Origin: an uncultured Planctomycetaceae bacterium
GTDB lineage: Bacteria; Planctomycetota; Planctomycetia; Pirellulales; Lacipirellulaceae
Assembly: GCA_937860165.1 (NCBI GenBank)
Contig: CALMBE010000772.1
Location: 1 to 6,441 of the forward strand
Reading direction: 5' to 3'
Length of the DNA stretch: 6,441 bases
Made by a program: the position numbers and the translations under genes
Notes under the pieces: model-generated
What the model saw: the letters and a program-made list of their open reading frames with translations, nothing else
Databases searched by the model: none
What the model was told of the DNA's origin: nothing
Shown: positions 1-5,349 of the stretch, in pieces
Layout of the letters: every line of letters starts with the position of its first letter
Numbering within the stretch: the stretch's first letter is position 1

Positions 1-30
1 CCGTGGCCATGGCACCCGCCATTGTGAAAA
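1..30 (-). repeat. REP-like intergenic motif, left copy (cut by window edge)
   Basis: On the minus strand this reads GGGTGCCATGGCCACGG (17 bp; the GGGTGCCATG core lies at 17 to 8). A close relative, GGGTGCCATGCTCACG, occurs on the plus strand at 6412-6427, with 14 of 16 bases shared. Each copy lies shortly after the stop codon of the neighbouring gene and in the same direction as that gene. The window edge cuts off whatever follows, so the expected second palindrome arm (CATGG... or CGTGGGCATG-like) cannot be seen. It resembles a dispersed planctomycete intergenic repeat that I recall, but I have not compared it with a database. Confidence 0.4.
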
Positions 31-82
31 AGTTTGGCCACCGCGCGTCCCGATCAGCACCACTTAGCCGCCGACGAGACCC

Positions 83-1006
83 TTACCGATATTGTGGCAT
101 TGCGCCCGTTGAGGGGTAGCCTGTGCTGGGTGTTGACCCGCTGTTGGTAGTTGCGCTCGGACGACTGGCGATTTCGTAGTTAGCACTCGAGGCCCCTGTA
201 CCGGGGTAGGTGCTTGTTCCGCCGGGTCGATAGGGTTCGCTCTGAGCCGAAGCCATTTGGACTGGGTTGCTTGCAGTCTGCGTTGAGCTAGCCCCGGCTG
301 CCGGCTGGGAGTTGGGAGCGCTTTGCGTTGCGTAGCGATCCCCGAGCAAACTACTAATGGATTGATCTGCAGTCGAAGACGCGGTCGCTTTCACTGCCGA
401 CGGTGTAGGAATCGAAGCCGCAAACGCAGGAGCGGTAGTGGGTAGTTTGACGCTGTTTGCATAACGGTCCGCCGACGCACTCACGGCAGCTGAGGCCAGT
501 GTAGAGGCTGAGGAAGCTGCTCCGAAGGGAGGGGCTGTCGCAGAAGCAGAAGACGCAGATTGCGACGGGGCTGGTGTGGTGGTAGCTGCTGGGGCATTGG
601 CGATTGACTTGGCTGCGGGAACTGCGGTAGCGTCGTAAGGAAGGGCCACCGTCGCGGCCGTCGAAGTACCGGCTGTAGTGTTCGCGCTCGTGGCAGGCCA
701 ATAGCTCTGTGCCCCCGTGGTCGGGTAAGTTCCAGGTGCTGTAGGCGTGGTATTGTACGAGGGGGCTTGGCTGGTTACGGAATTCGATGCCGCGGTAGAA
801 ATCTTGACGGGGTCGGCTGCCGTTAATCCCTCGGCCTGCTTAGCGACTTCCGAAGGAAGCTGAGGCCCACCGGGTGGTGTCGTGGCGGAAACCGAGCTTG
901 TGGCGTCGGCCTTCTTCCACCAAGCCACTTTCGGTGTCGACTTGCAGCCGATCGAATTGCTCCCGATCATTCCCACCAGGACCGCAACAAGTATTCTCAC
1001 TCGCAT
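83..1006 (-). CDS. Ala/Ser/Thr/Pro-rich low-complexity predicted lipoprotein, function unknown
   Basis: This encodes a 307-aa protein from an ATG at 1006, ending with TAA at 85-83. The N-terminus is an export signal: MRVR, then a hydrophobic stretch (residues 5-15), then a possible lipobox SIGC with Cys21 as lipidation site. Ser at -3 is not the usual Leu, so lipidation is likely rather than certain. Lys follows the Cys, then a short basic/aromatic patch VAWWKK (27-32). The rest is almost entirely Ala, Ser, Thr and Pro with scattered Tyr, no predicted fold, and no recognisable domain. A Tyr-Pro-x-Thr-Gly motif occurs three times (94-98, 267-271, 297-301) and DRYA twice (180-183, 223-226). Such composition suits a disordered, surface or periplasmic spacer protein. 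A TTG at 1030 would add 8 residues before the signal and is less likely. No strong ribosome binding site precedes either start. The gene follows sodA on the same strand, but 430 bp and a separate promoter lie between them. I do not recognise the family. Confidence 0.72.
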   Translation of the reverse strand: MRVRILVAVLVGMIGSNSIGCKSTPKVAWWKKADATSSVSATTPPGGPQLPSEVAKQAEGLTAADPVKISTAASNSVTSQAPSYNTTPTAPGTYPTTGAQSYWPATSANTTAGTSTAATVALPYDATAVPAAKSIANAPAATTTPAPSQSASSASATAPPFGAASSASTLASAAVSASADRYANSVKLPTTAPAFAASIPTPSAVKATASSTADQSISSLLGDRYATQSAPNSQPAAGASSTQTASNPVQMASAQSEPYRPGGTSTYPGTGASSANYEIASRPSATTNSGSTPSTGYPSTGAMPQYR

Positions 1007-1175
1007 GGCATCCGTGCCCCAAACTTTCAAGGTTTTGTGACTCTCGAGTCCCGCTTGGACCCAAATCGTTCGGTGATCGTCCGAGTCTCGCTGTTACCTA
1101 CAACTGGCATTTTGAGTACATGCGGACTTATCCCTACTATCTAACTTGTCGGCACTCGGAAGTGTCCCCGCTCAC

Positions 1176-1221
1176 AAAAAAATTCACTCAACTCCAAGTG
1201 ATAGCAGCGCCCCCGGAGCGC
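1176..1221 (-). terminator. Two-hairpin structure with U7 tract: leader attenuator or small-RNA terminator
   Basis: On the minus strand a GC-rich hairpin comes first: arms 1221-1216 (GCGCTC) and 1212-1207 (GGGCGC), loop CGG. The second hairpin has arms 1201-1195 and 1190-1184: five Watson-Crick pairs (TCACT/AGTGA) plus two G-U pairs, with a 4-nt loop. One base (A, 1183) separates it from seven consecutive T (1182-1176). The shape is that of an intrinsic terminator with a weak stem. It begins at the likely transcription start of the promoter at 1254-1227, so a terminated RNA would be only about 45 nt. Confidence 0.45.
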
Positions 1222-1226
1222 GGAGG

Positions 1227-1254
1227 ATTATAGGAAGCTCACAACCCCGGTCAA
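1227..1254 (-). promoter_or_regulatory. Sigma70-type promoter upstream of the lipoprotein gene
   Basis: The minus strand carries TTGACC at 1254-1249, a 16-bp spacer, and a perfect TATAAT at 1232-1227. The start of transcription would be near 1220. This is the best promoter match I found in the window. It points at the lipoprotein gene, giving a leader of about 210 nt, unless transcripts stop at the hairpin/U tract immediately downstream. Confidence 0.6.
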
Positions 1255-1296
1255 TGGCACTTGAATTGCTATCAATGCCGAACCTGAAATGAGTGC

Positions 1297-1315
1297 GGTG
1301 AGCTTTAAGCCCACC
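1297..1315. repeat. 19-bp near-perfect palindrome downstream of sodA
   Basis: The plus strand reads GGTGAGCTTTAAGCCCACC. Nine base pairs surround a single central base, with one A/C mismatch on this strand (a G-U pair in minus-strand RNA). It could be a 3' hairpin of the sodA transcript or a protein-binding dyad. No T run follows it, so it is not a classic intrinsic terminator. Confidence 0.4.
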
Positions 1316-1318
1316 GAA

Positions 1319-1346
1319 TGCAAGCCCCTCGGCTCCAGTGCTTGCA
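1319..1346 (-). terminator. Hairpin in the sodA 3' region
   Basis: There is a perfect 7-bp stem, TGCAAGC (1319-1325) with GCTTGCA (1340-1346), around a 14-nt loop. A second hairpin, GGCCC/GGGCC with a 3-nt loop, lies at 1369-1381, nearer the sodA stop. Together with the palindrome at 1297-1315 they form a run of three structures over about 85 bp after sodA. None has a U tract, so a role in termination or 3'-end protection is inferred from position only. Confidence 0.35.
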
Positions 1347-1436
1347 CGGCTGCGCCTAATAAATGCACGGCCCGGGGGGCCATGCTACGGGCAGTGGTTC
1401 AATCCTTCTCAGTAGCCGAAGTTGTGGCCGGGGCTG

Positions 1437-2048
1437 TTACCCCTTCGCCTGCTGATAGCGGTCGCCGACGGCTTTCCAGTCGATCACATTGTAAAACGCA
1501 GAAATGTAGTCGGGGCGTCGATTCTGATAGTTCAGGTAATAGGCGTGTTCCCACACATCGAGTCCCAGAAGCGGGGTGCTGCCGGTCATGTAGGGATTGT
1601 CTTGATTGGGAGTGCTCTCGACGACCAGCTTTCCCGCGGGAGTGAGGCTCAGCCAAGCCCAGCCGCTGCCAAACCGCGTGGTCGCCGCCTTGGAGAAAGC
1701 TTCCTTGAATGCTGCGAAGCCACCTAGTTCGCTGGTGATCGCCGCAGCCAAGGCACCCGCAGGCTCGCCGCCACCTTGGGGGTTCATCACCGTCCAAAAG
1801 AGCGAGTGATTGGCATGGCCACCGCCGTTATTGCGGACCACCGTGCGAATGTTCTCGGGCACCGTGTCGATTTTGCGGCACAAATCCTCGATCGACATCT
1901 CGGCAACACCAGTACCCTCCAGGGCAGCGTTCACGTTGGTCACGTAGGCGTTGTGATGCTTGCCATGATGGATTTCCATCGTCTTGGCATCAATATGAGG
2001 TTCGAGGGCATTGGTCGGATAGGGCAGGGCGGGGAGTGTGTAAGCCAT
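1437..2048 (-). CDS. sodA: Superoxide dismutase, Mn-type (Fe/Mn family)
   Basis: The 203-aa protein is full length for the Fe/Mn superoxide dismutase family and converts superoxide to hydrogen peroxide and oxygen. There is no signal peptide, so it should be cytoplasmic. The N-terminal helical hairpin domain covers about residues 1-90 and the alpha/beta C-terminal domain about 95-200. The four metal ligands are visible: His27 (MEIHHGKHH), His81 ([10 protein letters not shown]), Asp164 and His168 ([11 protein letters not shown]). His31 and Tyr35 of the substrate funnel are kept. Gly77 and Gln149 (NQDNP) are the pattern of manganese enzymes; iron enzymes usually carry the active-site Gln at the position of Gly77. 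Mn use is therefore favoured, though some family members use either metal. The ATG is preceded by GGAG 9 nt upstream, which supports this start. The gene has its own upstream region with a nested palindrome and appears to be transcribed alone. Confidence 0.96.
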   Translation of the reverse strand: MAYTLPALPYPTNALEPHIDAKTMEIHHGKHHNAYVTNVNAALEGTGVAEMSIEDLCRKIDTVPENIRTVVRNNGGGHANHSLFWTVMNPQGGGEPAGALAAAITSELGGFAAFKEAFSKAATTRFGSGWAWLSLTPAGKLVVESTPNQDNPYMTGSTPLLGLDVWEHAYYLNYQNRRPDYISAFYNVIDWKAVGDRYQQAKG

Positions 2049-2062
2049 CTTGAAGGTCTCCG

Positions 2063-2099
2063 TTTATAGGCTTTGCAAACGTGGTATGCGAGCCGTCAA
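2063..2099 (-). promoter_or_regulatory. Possible sodA promoter elements, poorly spaced
   Basis: The minus strand shows TTGACG (2099-2094) and TATAAA (2068-2063), but 25 bp separate them, too far for one sigma70 promoter. TATAAA alone would start transcription only about 8 nt before the GGAG ribosome binding site. A palindromic TTTGCAAA (2079-2072) lies between them and could be an operator. The assignment is weak; it is the only promoter-like sequence in the 120 bp before sodA. Confidence 0.25.
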
Positions 2100-2172
2100 T
2101 TTACCCGATTCGCATCCCATCGGCAATCGTCGGACCTAAGAAGCGCATAAAAGAATGGGGCCAACTGCCCCC

Positions 2173-2227
2173 TAGCCGGAGGCACACTTGCCTCCGGGAC
2201 CCCTGGACCAAAGTGTTGGTCCGGCTA
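2173..2227. repeat. 55-bp nested palindrome with complementary loops (REP-like)
   Basis: Two adjacent perfect hairpins lie here. Hairpin A has arms CCGGAGGC (2176-2183) and GCCTCCGG (2190-2197) with loop ACACTT. Hairpin B has arms GGACCA (2205-2210) and TGGTCC (2217-2222) with loop AAGTGT. The two loops are exact reverse complements. The whole element is also a larger imperfect palindrome centred on 2200, with outer arms TAGCCGGA (2173-2180) and TCCGGCTA (2220-2227). A small GGGG/CCCC stem (2157-2171) abuts it. It sits after the 97-aa gene and before sodA, so it may end or protect the upstream transcript. It resembles dispersed planctomycete intergenic repeats as I remember them; copy number was not checked. 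Confidence 0.65.
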
Positions 2228-2264
2228 AGTTAGATCCATGTAAGTGAGCAAGCGAATGGCCCAA

Positions 2265-2558
2265 TCAATTGGCCGAATCTGCTTGGTCGATCAGTTGCCG
2301 CAGTTGCGCACACTGGGCTTCGAGCATCGCCAGTTGTCCGCTGAGACCTTGGATCAACTGCGCGGGATTCAGTTGCGCGACGTCGGCTGCCAAGCAATCG
2401 GCTTCAAAGGCCGCGTCCACGGCACTCACTGGCAGAGACTTCAGGACCTCGGAAGTTGTCTCGAAGACATGCTTCGAATTCCACCACGCATCCCGCGAGT
2501 TGGAGCGCGAGCGCCCCGTCGATAGTTCGAGTTTGTTTTCTGTGATTTCCTCGCGCAT
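2265..2558 (-). CDS. Small hypothetical protein with C-terminal coiled-coil-like helix
   Basis: This 97-aa protein is not recognised. The N-terminal third is charged and hydrophilic with a Trp pair (residues 25-26). The C-terminal two thirds are Ala/Leu/Gln-rich and should be helical. Residues 65-93 have Leu at near-heptad spacing and suit a short coiled coil or helical hairpin. Two Cys (55, 83) lie in helical segments but form no metal motif. There is no signal peptide or membrane segment. A purine-rich GAGAGAG lies 6 nt before the ATG at 2558 and supports this start. The gene begins 62 bp after the diguanylate cyclase stop with no terminator between, so co-transcription is likely. A role in c-di-GMP output would be guesswork. 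Confidence 0.6.
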   Translation of the reverse strand: MREEITENKLELSTGRSRSNSRDAWWNSKHVFETTSEVLKSLPVSAVDAAFEADCLAADVAQLNPAQLIQGLSGQLAMLEAQCAQLRQLIDQADSAN

Positions 2559-2620
2559 GGGATTCTCTCTCGACTCAGTGTCTGTTGTTCTGCCTGTTCA
2601 CTTGAGGTGATTACACTCGC

Positions 2621-4918
2621 TCACACTACTCCGACTTCTTGCAAGGATTCAACTTCGCTTTCTTCTTTGGCCATCAGGTAGGCCTTCACGCTTTGCAGAA
2701 TCAGTTGAGCACGTTCGGCAATGTCTGCCCGGCGGCGCTTGCTGGAGCGGCGAGGACGAATCTTCACCATGATTTGTGTGGTCACGTACTCGCCCGCTGC
2801 CAGCCCGGCCACGTTCGTCTTCTCGGCACGCAATTCGGCGAATTCCAGCCCGATCCGAAAATCGACATTCTGGTCGTTCTTGCGCCGATCATAGGACACC
2901 CGCTCGCTGGCAATCTCTAGCTCGACGGAAGTCTCCTTGGTTGAAATGATCTTGGCCTGATGGTCCGAGACAAATCCGCGCAGTTTGACAATGGCAATGT
3001 CGATCGGGACTGCCGTGGTCAAGGTAGTTTCGATGACTGGTTGACTTGTCAACGAACCGAACCACCACCACTTTTTCTTGACTTCTTTTTTCTTCATGCC
3101 ATCCCCTAGTTGAACGACCCGGTTGCGGCCTTGTTCCTTGGCCAACAGCAACGCCCGATCCGCCCGACGCAACATCGTTTCGCAAGAATCACCTGCTTGA
3201 TATTCGGTCACGCCGAAACTCGCAGTGATTCGCTTGTCACCCAGGCACGAATGAGGGGTCTCCGAAATCTTCTTGCGAATCTCATCCGCGCGGCGGACCG
3301 CACTGGAATTGCTGCAATCGGCACACAGAACGGCAAACTCTTCGCCCCCGTAGCGGGCTACCAAATCTCCCGCCCGGCACATCGAACTGAGCAAATTTGC
3401 AACAGTGATGATGGCCTCGTCACCGGCTTGGTGTCCGAAGGTATCGTTGATCGACTTGAAATGATCGATGTCGACCATCACCAGACTGCAAGGTTGCTTG
3501 GCCTGCTCGTGGGCCTCGATAAACAGAGCCTGCATCCGGTCGAATTCCGCGCGATTGGCCACTTTGGTCAAGGGATCGCGGGTCACTTCGGCATGCAAAG
3601 CTTCACACTTTTCTTCGAGCGTTGCCTCGGATTGCGCGTCGTGCAGCAGAATCGTCGCGCCTTGAACCGTACCGTCGCTAGCTACCACGGGGACCGCGTG
3701 CAAGTCGATCGGCACCAGATTCCCCTGCCGACCAATTATCATGAGCCGTTGTCGGATTTGCGAGTTGGTTCGCAAGGCCCGTGAAACGGGGCATGAGCCG
3801 TCGTGGATCCGCCGATTGCCCTGATGACACATCTCTAGCAAGCTCGGGGCAAATATCCGGCCTGTAGCTGCTCCCCGGCTGATTCCGGTAAGCGCCTCGG
3901 CACCTTTGTTCCAGCGCGTGATTTTCGCTTGAGCGTCCACGAACACGACACCGTCGCGCATCGCCTCGATCAATTTCTCTTCAAAGCAGGAATTCGTGCC
4001 CTGAATATTGGGGGCGATTGGGGTGGACTTAACTGAGTCGCTATTGCTTGGGCCAACCTGCCAAGGCAAGCCATCCTGGTCGTTTTGCAACTCATGCAAC
4101 CACCGGGCTGCAACTCGGCTCGACAAGACATCTTGCTGTTGGGACAACACCTCTTGAAACTGCTTGACTAGCCGCGGATCAAATTGCGTCCCCGCATATT
4201 CAAATAATTCTTGCAGGGCCCGATCCCGCGACCAAGCCGGGCGATAAACTTGGTCGGTCGTCATCGCATCGAAGGCATCGACGATGGCAATCATCCGCGC
4301 TTCGAGCGGCAGAGCCTCGCCCACCAGACCATTTTCACTCCCGGTTCCATCATATTGGACTTGGGCATATCGGACCGCATCGAGAATTCGCTGCGAACCG
4401 CAGCACTCGGCCAGGATGGCGACCCCTGCAGTGCTCCGCTGGCGTACTAAGGCTTCTTCATCTGCCGTGAGTCGGCTGGGTTTAGTGAGGATCTGGTCTG
4501 GAACACCGATCTTGCCGATATCGTGTAACAAGCCAGCCAGCTCGACCACGTCGCGTGACTCTTCATCGAGTCCCGCATAGAGTGCCCAAGAGCTGCACCC
4601 GAGTGCTACTCGCAAACTATGTTCGGCTGACTGCGAATGTTTCTGCCTCAGGGCCGCATACAAGGCGGTTGCCAATCCAAGTCGGACTTGCACCAACTTG
4701 TTCTCATGCCTGGCCGCTGGTGGAGTACCAGGAACCTGGGGACGAGAAGTAAGCCCATTGCTCCCGGCAACTTCTTCCAAGGATTGCAGCAACGAACTGA
4801 TCTCGGCAACGCGAGACTCAGTAGACTGTTTTCTAGATGATTTGGCAGTATTGCCAACCGAGAAATCCGCTGGGAGCGGACTCGGAATTTGATTCGTGTT
4901 TGATTGAAAGTCGGCCAT
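2621..4918 (-). CDS. Diguanylate cyclase: degenerate HD-GYP, PAS and GGDEF domains plus unidentified C-terminal domain
   Basis: This 765-aa protein (from the ATG at 4918) is predicted to make c-di-GMP from two GTP in the cytoplasm. No membrane segment or signal peptide is seen. Residues 1-75 look disordered. An HD-GYP-type domain spans about 78-265, with His100, HDIGK (132-136) and Asp214 kept. The next His ligand is Arg161, the usual HHE is Ala185-Gln186-Val187, and GYP is GSE (193-195), so c-di-GMP hydrolysis is unlikely. A PAS domain follows (about 312-427), with Cys364 and a DGSCP motif (373-377). The GGDEF domain (about 447-604) has DIDHFK (483-488), GGEEF (524-528) and the RxxD inhibitory site (515-518), so cyclase activity and product inhibition are expected. 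A Lys/Trp linker (608-620) leads to a basic domain (about 627-752) that I cannot name. An in-frame TTG at 4957 would add 13 residues; neither start has a clear ribosome binding site, and ATG is preferred. It probably heads an operon with the 97-aa gene. Confidence 0.93.
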   Translation of the reverse strand: MADFQSNTNQIPSPLPADFSVGNTAKSSRKQSTESRVAEISSLLQSLEEVAGSNGLTSRPQVPGTPPAARHENKLVQVRLGLATALYAALRQKHSQSAEHSLRVALGCSSWALYAGLDEESRDVVELAGLLHDIGKIGVPDQILTKPSRLTADEEALVRQRSTAGVAILAECCGSQRILDAVRYAQVQYDGTGSENGLVGEALPLEARMIAIVDAFDAMTTDQVYRPAWSRDRALQELFEYAGTQFDPRLVKQFQEVLSQQQDVLSSRVAARWLHELQNDQDGLPWQVGPSNSDSVKSTPIAPNIQGTNSCFEEKLIEAMRDGVVFVDAQAKITRWNKGAEALTGISRGAATGRIFAPSLLEMCHQGNRRIHDGSCPVSRALRTNSQIRQRLMIIGRQGNLVPIDLHAVPVVASDGTVQGATILLHDAQSEATLEEKCEALHAEVTRDPLTKVANRAEFDRMQALFIEAHEQAKQPCSLVMVDIDHFKSINDTFGHQAGDEAIITVANLLSSMCRAGDLVARYGGEEFAVLCADCSNSSAVRRADEIRKKISETPHSCLGDKRITASFGVTEYQAGDSCETMLRRADRALLLAKEQGRNRVVQLGDGMKKKEVKKKWWWFGSLTSQPVIETTLTTAVPIDIAIVKLRGFVSDHQAKIISTKETSVELEIASERVSYDRRKNDQNVDFRIGLEFAELRAEKTNVAGLAAGEYVTTQIMVKIRPRRSSKRRRADIAERAQLILQSVKAYLMAKEESEVESLQEVGVV

Positions 4919-4919
4919 G

Positions 4920-4972
4920 AAAACTTCGGCGTCGAAAGCAAGTTCTAAAGAACGCAAGCGAAAAACTTCGGC
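4920..4972 (-). repeat. Direct repeats flanking a dyad in the leader of the cyclase gene
   Basis: AAAACTTCGGC occurs exactly twice on the plus strand, at 4920-4930 and 4962-4972, 42 bp apart. Between them lies a dyad, GTTCT (4942-4946) and AGAAC (4949-4953), with a 2-bp centre. The arrangement is immediately upstream of the preferred ATG (4918) and downstream of the candidate promoter, where an operator could act. If the TTG at 4957 is the real start, the inner repeat and dyad would be coding. Confidence 0.35.
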
Positions 4973-4987
4973 AACCCGCTGTTCCTC

Positions 4988-5015
4988 AGTAAAAATAGGT
5001 TATTTTCGGCGTCAA
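4988..5015 (-). promoter_or_regulatory. Candidate promoter of the cyclase gene
   Basis: The minus strand has TTGACG (5015-5010), a 16-bp spacer, then TTTACT (4993-4988), which matches four of six -10 bases. Transcription would start near 4981, giving a leader of about 62 nt to the ATG at 4918. The -35 is good and the -10 mediocre. Confidence 0.35.
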
Positions 5016-5349
5016 CCGATTCTCTCCCGTCCCAGACAATCAACCAGACACGATTCACGGTCGGCAGAACTCCTACAACCCACAAGCCTTACCAGAAGTG
5101 CAATTGTCGGCTACGCTTTCCCCACCTAACACGCAAACCTTGCCGAGTTGGAATTGCTTTGACTGGTCAATTTTGCCTATTCGCTACAAGGCGAGTTCCA
5201 CTGGGGAACGAACACTTGCGCCGATGAATATGCCGATGCCGATTATACGGAGGCTAATCGCTAGAAGGGCGAGAGCGGTTTGCCCTCGCCGGTGGCTGGT
5301 TAGATTGGTTTACTTGACACTCGTACGACACCCGAACGCAATCGGAACT

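Larger units (their letters stand above)
1007..1436. other. Intergenic region between sodA and the lipoprotein gene
   Basis: This stretch of 430 bp has no convincing gene on either strand. Read on the minus strand from the sodA stop it holds a GC hairpin (1381-1369), a 7-bp hairpin (1346-1319), a near-perfect palindrome (1315-1297), a good sigma70-type promoter (1254-1227), two small hairpins with a U tract (1221-1176), and then about 170 nt of leader before the lipoprotein start. The leader contains a dyad GACTC/GAGTC at 1039-1050. A 27-codon ORF (1110-1027, minus) lies in it but has no ribosome binding site. Confidence 0.6.
4919..5349. other. Divergent intergenic region between the cyclase and membrane-protein genes
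   Basis: The 431 bp contain the leader and candidate promoter of the minus-strand gene (4920-5015). On the plus side there is TTGACTGGTCAA at 5159-5170 (arms TTGAC/GTCAA), a TATACG at 5244-5249, a hairpin GGCGAG/CTCGCC (5268-5273 with 5285-5290), and a TTGACA (5314-5319) without a good -10. None makes a convincing plus-strand promoter. The frame of the membrane protein stays open through 5098-5349, but the translation there is Arg-rich and looks non-coding. Confidence 0.5.

Noticed and set aside
83..1006. YPxTG motifs as sortase sorting signals
   Set aside because: They are internal and repeated, and no hydrophobic segment with a basic tail follows them. The resemblance to LPxTG is superficial.
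1027..1110. 27-codon ORF on the minus strand just before the lipoprotein gene
   Set aside because: It has no ribosome binding site and no recognisable peptide; its length is expected by chance.
3073..3096. A-rich codons in the cyclase linker as a programmed frameshift site
   Set aside because: No canonical X XXY YYZ heptamer is in frame. A shift would only truncate the conserved C-terminal domain, and the zero frame is continuous to the stop.
3110..3784. Long plus-strand ORF (224 codons) antisense to the PAS/GGDEF region
   Set aside because: It overlaps strongly conserved domains on the minus strand, its translation shows no domain, and the frame is kept open by the codon use of the real gene.
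5314..5319. Perfect TTGACA on the plus strand before the membrane-protein gene
   Set aside because: No acceptable -10 lies 16-18 bp downstream, and transcription would start at or after the chosen ATG.
5098..5349. In-frame N-terminal extension of the membrane protein from a GTG at 5098 or ATG at 5224
   Set aside because: The extra residues are Arg-rich and domain-free, no ribosome binding site precedes these starts, and the sequence looks intergenic. The extension cannot be fully excluded.
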